Counted from the stretch's first letter, positions 8,927 through 16,558 are shown. The stretch: DNA of 39,511 nucleotides from CAYWJT01 sp964458655 (GCA_964458655.1 CAYWJT010000019.1:1-39511), one strand, 5' to 3'. Made by a program: numbers and translations. The notes: a model not told the origin generated them from the letters alone.

Positions 8927-9730
8927 CTATTTTTCCTTCTCGACGAATTCCTTGGAGATCTTCTCGAGCTCCTCTTCGATGTCCTTGGCCGTCTTGAGCT
9001 TGATGGTCGGTATGTTGAGCGGCGTCCTGGCGATGGACTCCTTGGGCTGTTCCGGCCCGGGTTCGGCGCCCCTTTCCTTGAGCTTGGCGACCTCCCGTTC
9101 GACGGCCGGGCCCGGCCTGGCTTCTTCCTGGCGCCGCTCGCCGAGCACCTTGGACCGGACCGCCGGAACCGTCAACTTGGCGATCTCGCGCAGCGTCTCG
9201 AAGACGCCCACTCCCTGGACGGCGATGCTCTCGATGAAGGGCGCCTTGCGGGGATTGAGGAGGTTGTTGAAGGTCTCGACCGGAAGGATGTACTGCAGGT
9301 CCCGTTTGTTGTACTGGAAGACGAGCGGGATCTCGTCGAGGTCGATGCCGTGCTCCATGCAGTTGCGGCGCAGGCCGTCGAAGTTCTCGAGGTTGGCGTC
9401 GAGCAACGGTATCTGGGAATCCGCGACGAAGACTATGCCGTCGGCGCCCCTGAGCACGCTCTTTCGCGACGCCTCATAGAAGACCTGGCCCGGGACCGTC
9501 AGGAGCTGGAAATGGACCTTGAAATCGCCGATCATGCCGGCCCTGATGGGCAGCAGGTCGAAGAAATAGGTCCTCTCGGCGTCGGTCTCCAGGCACACGA
9601 GTTCGCCCCGGCTGGACGGGTCGAGCTTGAGATAGATGTAACGGATGTTGGTCGTCTTGCCGCTCAGGCCGGGACCGTAATAGACGATCTTTATGGCGAT
9701 GTTCTTGGTGATGTGGTTTACAAAGGCCAT
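8927..9730 (-). CDS. mglA: MglA-like small Ras-type GTPase with C-terminal extension
   Basis: MglA-family GTPases set front-rear polarity and recruit motility machines such as type IV pili; GTP hydrolysis is stimulated by MglB. The first roughly 195 of 267 residues match the family: P-loop GPGLSGKT (19-26), the atypical switch region LLTVPGQVFYEASRKSVLRGADGIVFVADSQ-like segment where TVPGQ replaces DxxG, and the guanine-specificity motif NKRD (141-144). About 70 further residues are charged and rich in Glu, Lys and Pro and end in a helix; this tail is absent from standard MglA. No mglB-like Roadblock/LC7 gene adjoins it. The ATG at 9730 lacks a clear ribosome site. Function in polarity is inferred from family; the tail's role is unknown. 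Confidence 0.88.
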   Translation of the reverse strand: MAFVNHITKNIAIKIVYYGPGLSGKTTNIRYIYLKLDPSSRGELVCLETDAERTYFFDLLPIRAGMIGDFKVHFQLLTVPGQVFYEASRKSVLRGADGIVFVADSQIPLLDANLENFDGLRRNCMEHGIDLDEIPLVFQYNKRDLQYILPVETFNNLLNPRKAPFIESIAVQGVGVFETLREIAKLTVPAVRSKVLGERRQEEARPGPAVEREVAKLKERGAEPGPEQPKESIARTPLNIPTIKLKTAKDIEEELEKISKEFVEKEK

Positions 9731-9754
9731 GCAGAAACCCGCTTCATCGCCTAA

Positions 9755-9783
9755 TCCTTATCACAGCCGGCAGGTCAAGTCAA
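9755..9783 (-). promoter_or_regulatory. Possible promoter for the MglA-like GTPase gene
   Basis: On the minus strand TTGACT is followed after 17 bases by TAAGGA, with a TG one base before the -10 (extended -10 type). It is about 25 bases upstream of the GTPase ATG. The -10 is a poor consensus match, so confidence is limited. Confidence 0.35.
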
Positions 9784-9838
9784 ACAGCCGCTCCCGACCT
9801 TCCGCCGCTCGCGGGGCGTAGGCATAGGCCCCCCGCTG

Positions 9839-9857
9839 TGATATACATATATATACA
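9839..9857 (+). promoter_or_regulatory. AT-rich extended -10 promoter candidate for the LOG-truA pair
   Basis: The only strongly AT-rich stretch in the 151-base divergent gap reads TGTGATATACATATATATAC. It contains TG-n-TATACA at 9839-9847 and a second TATACA at 9852-9857, about 25-35 bases before the ATG at 9882. No -35 box is visible. The TGTGATATA core recurs upstream of sppA. Confidence 0.4.
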
Positions 9858-9881
9858 AAACCTTAGGACAAGGCAACAGAA

Positions 9882-10352
9882 ATGAGCGAATCGCGTCGAA
9901 AACCGCGCCTGGCGGTTATCGGCGGCAACAGGCCGGAAAAGCGCTGCCTTGAAACGGCCTACGAGGTCGGCCGGGCCGTGGCCGAAGCCGGGGCCGTCCT
10001 GGTTTGCGGCGGGCTGGGCGGGGTCATGGAAGCCGCGGCCAGGGGCGCCAAGGAAGCGGGCGGGTTCACGGTCGGCATACTTCCGGGCGGAGACCCGGCC
10101 GCCGCCAACCGCTTCATAGACCTGCCCGTGGTCACCGGCCTCGGCTACACCAGGAATTCGCTGGTGGTGATGAACGCCGACGCCGTCATCGCCGTCGACG
10201 GGGAATACGGCACGCTGTCCGAGATCGCCTTCAGCCTGATCTACGGCAGGAAGGTCGTCGGCCTCGACACCTGGGATATTCCCGGCGTCATTCCCGCGTC
10301 CGGTCCGCGCGAAGCGGTGGAGACGGCCCTGAAGGACGTCAAGTGTCGATGA
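9882..10352 (+). CDS. LOG/TIGR00725-family Rossmann-like protein
   Basis: This 156-residue protein belongs to the SLOG superfamily that includes LOG (cytokinin riboside phosphoribohydrolase) and DprA-like folds, closest to the TIGR00725 group once labelled lysine-decarboxylase-like. It shows the glycine-rich nucleotide loop VCGGLGGVMEAAARGAKEAGG (about 41-61), the GILPG segment, GYTRN and GEYGTLSE. The last corresponds to the GGxGTxxE phosphoribohydrolase motif with a D/E change at the first glycines. A nucleotide or nucleoside-monophosphate ligand is expected but the substrate is unknown. Its stop overlaps the truA ATG by four bases, so the pair is translationally coupled. There is no sign of true decarboxylase function. 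Confidence 0.82.
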   Translation: MSESRRKPRLAVIGGNRPEKRCLETAYEVGRAVAEAGAVLVCGGLGGVMEAAARGAKEAGGFTVGILPGGDPAAANRFIDLPVVTGLGYTRNSLVVMNADAVIAVDGEYGTLSEIAFSLIYGRKVVGLDTWDIPGVIPASGPREAVETALKDVKCR

Positions 10353-11077
10353 AGAACTACCGGCTCGTTCTGAGCTACGACGGCAGCGATTTCAGCGGCT
10401 GGCAGAGACAGCCCGAGGCCAGGACCGTCCAAGCGGTGCTGGAGGAAGCCGTCAGGAGGGTCACCGGCCGCAGGACGACGGTCCACGGCGCCGGCCGCAC
10501 CGACGCCGGCGTCCACGCCCTGGCGCAGGTGGCCTCCTTCAGGGCGAAGACGAGGCTCGACGACGCCACCCTGGCCAGGGCCCTGAACGCCAACCTGCCG
10601 CCCGACGTCCGCATCTTCAGCCTGAACCGGGCCCCCGAGGATTTTCACGCCCGAAAGTCCGCCCGGGCCAAGGTCTATCAATACCGGATCGTCAACGCAC
10701 CCGAGGTCAGCCCGTTCCTGAGGAAATACGCCCTGCATTGGCCTCACCGCCTGGACCTGAGGGCCATGCGTGAAGCGGCGGCCCTGTTCCGGCGGCGGGC
10801 CGACTTCTCGGCCTTCTCCTCCAACCGCGACCGCTCCCCCGTCCGGACGGTGACGCACTCGGAACTCAGGAAAAGCGGGGCCCTGATCACTTACACCGTC
10901 GAGGCCGAGGGCTTCCTCCGCTACATGGTCAGGACGATGACAGGCACGCTGCTCGAGGTCGGCCGCGGGCGGCTCGAGCCTCAGGCCGTCGAGGAGATAT
11001 TCGCGCGAAAGGATCGCTCGCTGGCCGGGCCGACAGCACCGGCCAGGGGGCTTTTCCTGGTCGAGGTCGTCTACTGA
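10349..11077 (+). CDS. truA: tRNA pseudouridine(38-40) synthase
   Basis: TruA converts uridines 38-40 of the tRNA anticodon arm to pseudouridine. The 242-residue protein has the catalytic signature GAGRTDAGVHA with nucleophile D52. It also has the family segments YDGSDFSGWQRQP near the N-terminus, KVYQYRI in the middle, and EGFLRYMVRTMTGTLLEVGRG near the C-terminus. The ATG at 10349 overlaps the stop of the LOG-family gene (ATGA); a GTG six bases upstream is possible but less likely. The gene ends one base before the convergent rimI stop, and no terminator is visible at the junction. Confidence 0.96.
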   Translation: MKNYRLVLSYDGSDFSGWQRQPEARTVQAVLEEAVRRVTGRRTTVHGAGRTDAGVHALAQVASFRAKTRLDDATLARALNANLPPDVRIFSLNRAPEDFHARKSARAKVYQYRIVNAPEVSPFLRKYALHWPHRLDLRAMREAAALFRRRADFSAFSSNRDRSPVRTVTHSELRKSGALITYTVEAEGFLRYMVRTMTGTLLEVGRGRLEPQAVEEIFARKDRSLAGPTAPARGLFLVEVVY

Positions 11078-11078
11078 G

Positions 11079-11558
11079 TCAGGGCCGGAGCACGAGGCCC
11101 ATGACGTAAGCGTCCTCGTCCGGGTGCGTGTAATAGCCCTTCCTCGTCCCCAGGAGCTCGAAGCCCAGCTTCTTGTAAAGCGCAATGGCCGCGGCGTTGG
11201 AGCAGCGGACCTCGAGGCTCACGAAATTGACCCCTTCGGCCCTGAGGCGGCTGATGACGCTCCGCATCATGGCCTCGCTCACTCCCTGGCGCCTGAAATC
11301 CGGATGGACGGCGACGTTGTTGACCTGGGCGTCGTCCCGTATCTTCCAGTAAAGGATATAACCGATGACCTTTCCGCTTGCCCGCTCCACGACCACCATC
11401 GGGAAGGAGAAGGGCCGGTTCTGGATCTCGCCGCGGAACGTTTCCCGGCTCCAGGGGTTGGAAAAACTAAGATGCTCGATCTCGAGCACGGCCTGAAGGT
11501 CCTCGTCCTGCATCCGCCTCATGAAGAAGCGCGTCTCTCTTTTCTCCAGGGCGCTCAT
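11079..11558 (-). CDS. rimI: Ribosomal-protein-S18-alanine N-acetyltransferase-like GNAT protein
   Basis: This 159-residue GNAT acetyltransferase transfers an acetyl group from acetyl-CoA to an N-terminal amine; in RimI the substrate is ribosomal protein S18. Motif A reads VNNVAVHPDFRRQGVSEAMM, with the RRQG pyrophosphate loop, and is followed by SLEVRCSNAAAIALYKKLGFELLGTRKGYY, the usual RimI C-terminal signature. It starts inside the last codon of tsaB (ATGA overlap). The tsaB-rimI order is widespread and supports the assignment over other GNAT enzymes. Confidence 0.92.
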   Translation of the reverse strand: MSALEKRETRFFMRRMQDEDLQAVLEIEHLSFSNPWSRETFRGEIQNRPFSFPMVVVERASGKVIGYILYWKIRDDAQVNNVAVHPDFRRQGVSEAMMRSVISRLRAEGVNFVSLEVRCSNAAAIALYKKLGFELLGTRKGYYTHPDEDAYVMGLVLRP

Positions 11559-12232
11559 TTTCCCTCGGCTTGCGATCTTCTCAAGTAGATGGGCTCGAGA
11601 CCGGCCGCGTCCGTGAGGTCCCCGGCCAGGATCTTCCGATAGCCGAGGCGTCCGACCTCGGCCGCCAGAAAATCGCTCCTGTCGAGGAAGCGGGCCTTGT
11701 CCCTAAGATAGCTCGTGAGCTTTCTCTCGTAGAGGCGGGCGCAGTTGCCGACGAAATGGATGACGCGTCCCGAAGGCAGCCGGGAGAAGAACGCGTCCGG
11801 GTCATAGGCCGCCTGGGGCAGCAGCTCACGCCTGTCCTTTCCCGCGACCTCGAAGAGGGCCGCGTAGAGCTCGTTCTTTTTGGCGTCGAGCATCGGCGCC
11901 ACCAGCCTGGCCTGGAAAGCCGCGCCTTTCAGGGCCAGGGCCTCGAGCGTGGACACCGCGACCGCCGGCCGGCCTGAGGCCAGCGCCAGCGATTTGACCG
12001 CGCTGAGCCCGATGCGTATGCCGGTGAAAGAGCCCGGGCCCGCGGCCGCGGCGAATGCTTCCACGTCCTTGACGGAACGGCCGGCGGCGACCAGCAGGCA
12101 ATCGATGGTCCGCATCAGCCTGGCGGAATGGGTGGCCGGGCTCTCGACGGAGAATTCCGCCGTGACCCTGTCGCCATCGAGCAGGGCCGTCGAACCCCAG
12201 GAAGTGGTGGTGTCCACGGCCAGGATCAGCAT
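11555..12232 (-). CDS. tsaB: tRNA t6A biosynthesis protein TsaB
   Basis: TsaB is an ASKHA-fold, inactive paralogue of TsaD that scaffolds the complex making N6-threonylcarbamoyladenosine at tRNA position 37. The 225-residue protein begins LILAVDTTTSWGSTALL and has the family motif AAAAGPGSFTGIRIGLSAVKSLALA (about 60-84). Length and motifs are normal. It lies 50 bases downstream of the dehydrogenase gene and overlaps rimI by four bases, so it is probably read through from the leuCD promoter. The partners tsaD, tsaE and tsaC are not in this window. Confidence 0.95.
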   Translation of the reverse strand: MLILAVDTTTSWGSTALLDGDRVTAEFSVESPATHSARLMRTIDCLLVAAGRSVKDVEAFAAAAGPGSFTGIRIGLSAVKSLALASGRPAVAVSTLEALALKGAAFQARLVAPMLDAKKNELYAALFEVAGKDRRELLPQAAYDPDAFFSRLPSGRVIHFVGNCARLYERKLTSYLRDKARFLDRSDFLAAEVGRLGYRKILAGDLTDAAGLEPIYLRRSQAEGK

Positions 12233-12282
12233 CGAACTTCCCGTCTCCCGCGCATCGGTTGCGCGTCGGTCATGGGGACCTC

Positions 12283-13398
12283 TTAAAGCTTGCCGGCAAT
12301 GGCCCGCGCCATGTCCAGCGTCGTGGAAGCGCCGCCCATGTCATAGGTCCTGACCCGGCCCTCTTTGACGACCTCGGCCACGGCGCCGTCGAGCCGGCGG
12401 GCTTTCTCGGTCTCCCCCAGCCAATCGAGCATCATCTCGGCCGCCAGGACGGTGGCGATAGGGTTGACCTTGTACATGCCGGCGTACTTGGGCGCCGAGC
12501 CGTGGGTCGGCTCGAAAACGGCGTACTTGTCGCCGATGTTGCCCGAGCAGGCGAAACCCAGGCCGCCGACGAGCTGGGCGGCCAGGTCGGAAACGATGTC
12601 GCCGAAGAGGTTCTCCGCGACCAGGACGTCGTAATCGAAGGGGTTCTTCAGCAGCCACATGCAGATGGCGTCGATGTTGGCGTCCTTGAAAGGGATGTCG
12701 GGATAGCCCGCCGCCACTTCCCGGGCGGTCTCGAGCATCAGGCCGCCCGTCTCCCGGAGGACGTTGGGCTTCTCGAGCAGGGTGACGGAGCGCCTCTTGT
12801 ATTTCCTGGCGAACTCGAAGGCCGCCCTGACGATGCGGGCGCAGGCGCTCCTGGTCATGATCCTGGTCGAGACCGCGATCTCGCCGGCCGGGACGTCCTT
12901 GAACTTCTTCATCTTGGGATGGACGAGCAGCGCCTGTCTGACCGCGTCGGGCAGCGGGCGGAATTCCACCCCGGCGTACATGCCTTCCGTATTCTCTCGG
13001 AAGACGACCAGGTCGATGCCTTCCTTATAGTTGAGGGGGTTGCCGGGATAGGCCTTGCAGGGCCTGATGTTCTGGTAAAGGTCGAACTCCTGGCGCAGCC
13101 TGACGATGGGGCTGAAATAGCTTAGCCCCTTGCCGCGCAGGCCGGGGTCGAGCTCGCGGTCGGCGTCCTCCTTGGGTTTGGAGGTTATCGCCCCGAACAG
13201 GCAGGCGTCCGTCTCCCTCAGCAGCTTCAGGGTCCTGTCCGGCAGGGGGTTGCCCTCGCGGCACCAGAACTCCCAGCCGATATCGCCGTAGACATACTCG
13301 GCGTCGAGGCCCAGTCTCTCGAGCACGATCATCGCGGCTTCAACGACGTCCCTGCCCACTCCGTCCCCGGGAAGGACTGCGATCCTGTACTTGGACAT
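12283..13398 (-). CDS. Isocitrate/isopropylmalate-family dehydrogenase
   Basis: This 371-residue NAD(P)-dependent beta-decarboxylating dehydrogenase follows leuC and leuD. It has GDGVGRDVV near the N-terminus, the arginine-rich substrate segment SPIVRLRQEFDLYQNIRP (96-113), the phosphate-end loop RENTEGMYAG (134-143), the catalytic region NIDAICMWLL and ENLFGDIVSDLAAQLVGGLG, and the cofactor loop EPTHGSAPKYAG. Position next to leuCD argues for 3-isopropylmalate dehydrogenase (leuB) in leucine synthesis. However, classical LeuB carries RELTGGIYFG at the same place; RENTEG-type loops are typical of isocitrate and homoisocitrate dehydrogenases. Substrate is therefore left open. The ATG at 13398 has a strong AGAGGAGA ribosome site, and the gene is 43 bases after leuD. 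Confidence 0.88.
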   Translation of the reverse strand: MSKYRIAVLPGDGVGRDVVEAAMIVLERLGLDAEYVYGDIGWEFWCREGNPLPDRTLKLLRETDACLFGAITSKPKEDADRELDPGLRGKGLSYFSPIVRLRQEFDLYQNIRPCKAYPGNPLNYKEGIDLVVFRENTEGMYAGVEFRPLPDAVRQALLVHPKMKKFKDVPAGEIAVSTRIMTRSACARIVRAAFEFARKYKRRSVTLLEKPNVLRETGGLMLETAREVAAGYPDIPFKDANIDAICMWLLKNPFDYDVLVAENLFGDIVSDLAAQLVGGLGFACSGNIGDKYAVFEPTHGSAPKYAGMYKVNPIATVLAAEMMLDWLGETEKARRLDGAVAEVVKEGRVRTYDMGGASTTLDMARAIAGKL

Positions 13399-13441
13399 GT
13401 CAATCTCCTCTTAATCCTTCAAGTCCCCGACGGGCTGTCGT

Positions 13442-13936
13442 TCACCCGCCGGACCTCAACTTGCGCTTGGTGTACTCTATCAACCCGCCGGCTTCGATCA
13501 ACCCGCGCACGGCTTCTGGAAGAGGGAAAAAACGGAAGCTGCCGCGGGCGGAACGGATCTCGCCGGCGGCGAGGTCGACCTCGACCTCATCCCCTTTCTC
13601 CAGCGCGGCCGCGGCCTCGGGGCACTGGAGCACGGCCAGTCCCAGGTTGATGGCGTTGCGGAAGAATATCCTGGCGAAAGAAACGGCCACCACAGCCCGC
13701 ACGCCTGCGGCTTTGAGGCAGGCGGCGGCCTGCTCGCGCGAGCTGCCGCAGCCGAAGTTCCGGCCGGCGACGATCACGTCGCCCGGCTTCATCGAGGCGG
13801 CGAAGTCCGGGTCCAGGTCTTCCAGGGCGTGTTTGGCCATCTCCTCCGGCGTCATGATCTGGTAGGTGTAGCGGCCGGGAAAGATGACGTCGGTGTTGAC
13901 GTTGTCGCCGTACTTCCAGACCCTGCCTCTGCTCAT
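13442..13936 (-). CDS. leuD: 3-isopropylmalate dehydratase-type small subunit
   Basis: This is the swivelling small subunit of an aconitase-family hydro-lyase; with LeuC it isomerises 2-isopropylmalate to 3-isopropylmalate, or does the homologous homoaconitate or citramalate-type reaction. The 164-residue protein begins GRVWKYGDNVNTDVIFPGRY and has the invariant GRNFGCGSSREQA (58-70). This is the short archaeal/thermophile-type subunit rather than the ~200-residue E. coli form. The substrate-recognition loop after PGRY reads TYQ, which does not clearly match either published leucine or homoaconitase loop types. The ATG at 13936 overlaps the leuC stop by four bases. An upstream same-frame extension is a shadow of leuC. 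Confidence 0.92.
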   Translation of the reverse strand: MSRGRVWKYGDNVNTDVIFPGRYTYQIMTPEEMAKHALEDLDPDFAASMKPGDVIVAGRNFGCGSSREQAAACLKAAGVRAVVAVSFARIFFRNAINLGLAVLQCPEAAAALEKGDEVEVDLAAGEIRSARGSFRFFPLPEAVRGLIEAGGLIEYTKRKLRSGG

Positions 13937-15186
13937 AGGAAGCCTCTCGGGTCGCTGATCGAGCCCGCGACCGCCGCGGCGGCCGCCGTCGCCGGGGAGC
14001 CGAGATAGATCTCCGAATCGCGGTGCCCCATCCGACCCCTGAAGTTGCGGTTGGAGGTGCTGAGGACGACCTCCCCCGCGGCCAGGATGCCCTGGTGCGC
14101 GCCGAGGCAGGGGCCGCAGCCCGGGTTGAGGATGACGCAGCCCGCCTCCGCCAACACGGCCAGGACGCCGGTGCGCAGGGCCTCGCGGTACACCTCCCAC
14201 GAGGCCGGTATGACGAGCGCCCGCACGCCCGGGTGGACCTTCCTGCCCTTCAGAACGGATGCGGCCTGCTCCAGGTCCTCGAGACGGCCGTTGGTGCAGG
14301 TCCCGATCAGGACCTGGTTGACGGGCCGTCCCGCGACCTCGGAGACCGGCTTGACGTTGTCCACGGAGTGCGGGCAGGCCACCTGCGGCTCGAGCGCCGA
14401 CAGGTCGTAGCCAAGGACGCTTTCGTAACGGGCGTCGCGGTCGGAGGCCAGGCAGGTGAAGGCGGCCCGCGCCCGGCCTTTGAGCCAGGCCAGGGTCTTG
14501 TCGTCCGGAGCGAAATAGCCGTTCTTGGCGCCCATCTCGGCCGACAGGTTGCAGAGCGTCAGACGTTCGCCTATGCTCGATCGGCCGGCGGCCGGCCCGG
14601 CGAATTCCACGGCTTTGTAATTGGCCATGTCGGCGCCGTGGTCGCCGATCATGCGCAGAGCCAGGTCCTTGGCGAAAACCCCTTTGGGGAAAACGCCGTC
14701 GAGCTCCACCTTGATGGTCTCGGGCACCCGCAGCCAAATCTCGTCGGTCGCCCAGACACAGGCTGTCTCCGTCCGGCCGATGCCCGTGGCGAAGGCCCCG
14801 AAAGCGCCGTAGCTCGGGGTGTGGGAATCGCTGCCGACGATGAGCCGGCCCGGCAGGGCGAAGCCCTGCTCCGGCAGGACCTGGTGGCAGACGCCGAAGT
14901 TGATGTCGAAGAAGTTGGGCAGGCCCTGCTCGGCCGCGAACTCCCGGATCGTTTTGTGATTCTGGGCGTATTTCTCGTCGGCGGCCGGCACGATATGGTC
15001 CAGGACGATGACGATCTTTTCCGGAGCCCGGACCCGGGCGACGCCGAGCTTGCGGAACTCCTGGATGATGGCGGCGGTGTTGTCGTGGGACAGGATAATA
15101 TCCGGCGAGACGGAGACCACCTGGCCGGCTTCGACCTCGGCGCCGGCCTTGAGCCCGAGTATCTTTTCAGTCAGTGTCCGTCCCAA
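13933..15186 (-). CDS. leuC: 3-isopropylmalate dehydratase-type large subunit
   Basis: This is the catalytic [4Fe-4S] subunit partnering LeuD. The 417-residue length matches the short, archaeal-type LeuC/HacA group. Active-site pieces include GSDSHTPSYGAFGAFATGIG and the three cluster cysteines in GTCTNGR and NPGCGPCLGAHQG. The frame opens with TTG at 15186, preceded by AGAGG; no ATG is available, and the sequence from there (MGRTLTEKILGL) matches the family N-terminus, so a TTG start is accepted. It heads a run leuC-leuD-dehydrogenase-tsaB-rimI driven by the promoter at 15218-15247. Whether the substrate is isopropylmalate or a homologue is uncertain, because no leuA, homocitrate or citramalate synthase is present. 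Confidence 0.93.
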   Translation of the reverse strand: MGRTLTEKILGLKAGAEVEAGQVVSVSPDIILSHDNTAAIIQEFRKLGVARVRAPEKIVIVLDHIVPAADEKYAQNHKTIREFAAEQGLPNFFDINFGVCHQVLPEQGFALPGRLIVGSDSHTPSYGAFGAFATGIGRTETACVWATDEIWLRVPETIKVELDGVFPKGVFAKDLALRMIGDHGADMANYKAVEFAGPAAGRSSIGERLTLCNLSAEMGAKNGYFAPDDKTLAWLKGRARAAFTCLASDRDARYESVLGYDLSALEPQVACPHSVDNVKPVSEVAGRPVNQVLIGTCTNGRLEDLEQAASVLKGRKVHPGVRALVIPASWEVYREALRTGVLAVLAEAGCVILNPGCGPCLGAHQGILAAGEVVLSTSNRNFRGRMGHRDSEIYLGSPATAAAAAVAGSISDPRGFL

Positions 15187-15217
15187 GTTCGCCTCTTGAA
15201 AAAAACATCCCGCCCCA

Positions 15218-15247
15218 ATTGTAGGGAAAGCCCGGAAACTTTGTCAA
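15218..15247 (-). promoter_or_regulatory. Sigma-70-type promoter for the leuCD operon
   Basis: On the minus strand a perfect TTGACA is followed after 18 bases by TACAAT. The predicted start gives a leader of about 25 bases before the leuC TTG. The -35 lies only six bases beyond the T-run of the preceding terminator, leaving no room for a leader peptide or T-box attenuator. Confidence 0.65.
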
Positions 15248-15249
15248 TG

Positions 15250-15285
15250 AAAACAGGGGCCGGACACCCCGGCGCCCGGCCCCTG
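15250..15285 (-). terminator. Rho-independent terminator after the exported-domain gene pair
   Basis: On the minus strand a perfect 10-bp stem, CAGGGGCCGG pairing with CCGGCCCCTG around a 12-base loop, is followed by TTTT. It lies about 30 bases after the stop codon of the small exported protein and closes the sigma/anti-sigma operon. The T-run is short but the stem is very GC-rich. Confidence 0.7.
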
Positions 15286-15313
15286 TCGGGACGCGAAAGG
15301 CTGAAAGGCCGCG

Positions 15314-15700
15314 CTATTCCAGCCAGACCTTGATTATCTCGTCCTCCTCGTAGATCTCGATGAGGGCCATGGGCCCCATCTTCTTCAGCTCGGCCAGCAG
15401 GACCTTGAGGTCGATGTCGGCTCCTTCGTTGCGGACATGCAGGGCTTTGTCGCCGGCGCAGTTCGCCAGGACTTCGAGGAGCCCGATGGGCATGGTGATC
15501 CTGACCTTGTCTTTGTTGGTCTTGGCGTCGGTCACCAGGACCTTGAACCACTTGACCTCCTTGCCTTCCTCATAGGCCGGGTTCTGCTTGACGGCCTTCT
15601 GGATGGCCTGGAAGTCGCCGGTCCGGTCCGCGGCCGACCCGGCCGCGGCCGCCAGGGCCGTCCCCAGAACGAACAGTGCGACGAGAGCTGTCTTTTTCAT
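15314..15700 (-). CDS. Small exported protein with an uncharacterised C-terminal beta domain
   Basis: This 128-residue protein has a clear Sec signal peptide (MKKTALVALFVLGTALAAAA, cleavage probably near 20-24). The mature part has one domain at about 50-128, running from WFKVLVTDA through the DLKVLLAELKK helix to an acidic EEDEIIKVWLE end. The same layout closes the preceding gene product (MFRIRVTKKG ... IEEEDTVIEIWVE), so the two are paralogous in this region. Similar ends occur, from memory, in envelope-stress proteins of the YvlB/LiaX (DUF4097) type in Firmicutes; this needs a profile search. The ATG overlaps the upstream stop (ATGA) and is preceded by a strong GGAGG. Function unknown; a periplasmic role in the sigma/anti-sigma circuit is inferred from the operon. 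Confidence 0.8.
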   Translation of the reverse strand: MKKTALVALFVLGTALAAAAGSAADRTGDFQAIQKAVKQNPAYEEGKEVKWFKVLVTDAKTNKDKVRITMPIGLLEVLANCAGDKALHVRNEGADIDLKVLLAELKKMGPMALIEIYEEDEIIKVWLE

Positions 15701-16557
15701 TTTGCCTCCTTTTTTTTCTCGACCCATATCTCGATGACCGTGTCCTCTTCCTCGATCCTGACCAGACTCTCCCCGGACCCGGCCAGCTCGGCCATGATCC
15801 GGTTCAGGTCGTAGCCTTTCCTGCGTATGGCGGCCTTGTCCTCCTCGGGAATGGCCTGGATGGCCAAGTCGGCCAGCGACCAAGGAATGTTTATGGAAAT
15901 GACGGGCTGCTTCTGACCCTTTTTCGTGACCCTGATCCTGAACATGGCGCCCGCTTTGTCCGTCCCGGACCGGTCCTCGACGCCCTTGAGGCTCTCGGGC
16001 GACACGCGCAGCAGGGCGATGCGGGCCCGGTCGACGAGCTCGGGGTCCTTTTCCGTCCGGATGATGCCTTCGAGCACGGGCACGGCCTTCCGGGCGGCCC
16101 TCCTGTCGCCGACCAGGCTGAGCTTGTAGGCCGCGTAGTAGCGAACGACCTTGTTGGCCGCGGCCAGACGGGCCTCCAGTTCGCCGAGAGCGGCCCGGTC
16201 GCCGCGCTCGAACAGGCTGAAGGCCAGGTCGATGATGGCGCCCTCGGCCTGCTCCACCAGTCCCGGGGCGGCGTCGGGCGTCCTGATGTAGTCCTGGTAG
16301 GCCCTGACGGCCTCCTGCTCGCGGCCCTTGAGGTTGGCCAGGCACTCGCCCTTGTAGAACAACGCCTGCCGGGCGGCGGGGCTGCCCGGATGGGCGGCCA
16401 GGAGCTCTTCGATCCCGGCCAGGGCCTTTTCCCAGTTCCGGTCGAAGATGAGCAGTTTGACCTCCTGGAACCGCTTCTCCGCCGGCGTCTGCCCGGCCGC
16501 GGCGCCCGCGGAAAGGAGAAGCAGGAGCAGGCCGATCGCCGTCGTCGTCTTTCTCAT
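15697..16557 (-). CDS. Exported TPR/HEAT-like repeat protein with the shared C-terminal domain
   Basis: This 286-residue protein begins with a leucine-rich signal peptide (residues 1-22, ending AAAGQ). Residues 28-95 form TPR-like helices (NWEKALAGIEELLAAHPGSPAARQ-like). Residues 100-190 look like HEAT or armadillo-type helical repeats. Residues 205-280 form the domain shared with the next gene product: MFRIRVTKKG, a helical middle and a closing IEEEDTVIEIWVE. A lysine-rich tail ends the protein. It starts one base after the anti-sigma stop codon with GAGGT as ribosome site and overlaps the next gene by four bases, so the four genes form one tightly coupled unit. It is probably periplasmic. 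No enzyme motif is visible; it may be a protein-interaction scaffold. Confidence 0.82.
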   Translation of the reverse strand: MRKTTTAIGLLLLLLSAGAAAGQTPAEKRFQEVKLLIFDRNWEKALAGIEELLAAHPGSPAARQALFYKGECLANLKGREQEAVRAYQDYIRTPDAAPGLVEQAEGAIIDLAFSLFERGDRAALGELEARLAAANKVVRYYAAYKLSLVGDRRAARKAVPVLEGIIRTEKDPELVDRARIALLRVSPESLKGVEDRSGTDKAGAMFRIRVTKKGQKQPVISINIPWSLADLAIQAIPEEDKAAIRRKGYDLNRIMAELAGSGESLVRIEEEDTVIEIWVEKKKEAK

Positions 16558-16558
16558 G

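Noticed and set aside
15187..15253. A leucine T-box or leader peptide before leuC
   Set aside because: The promoter-to-start distance leaves only about 25 bases of leader, too short for either.
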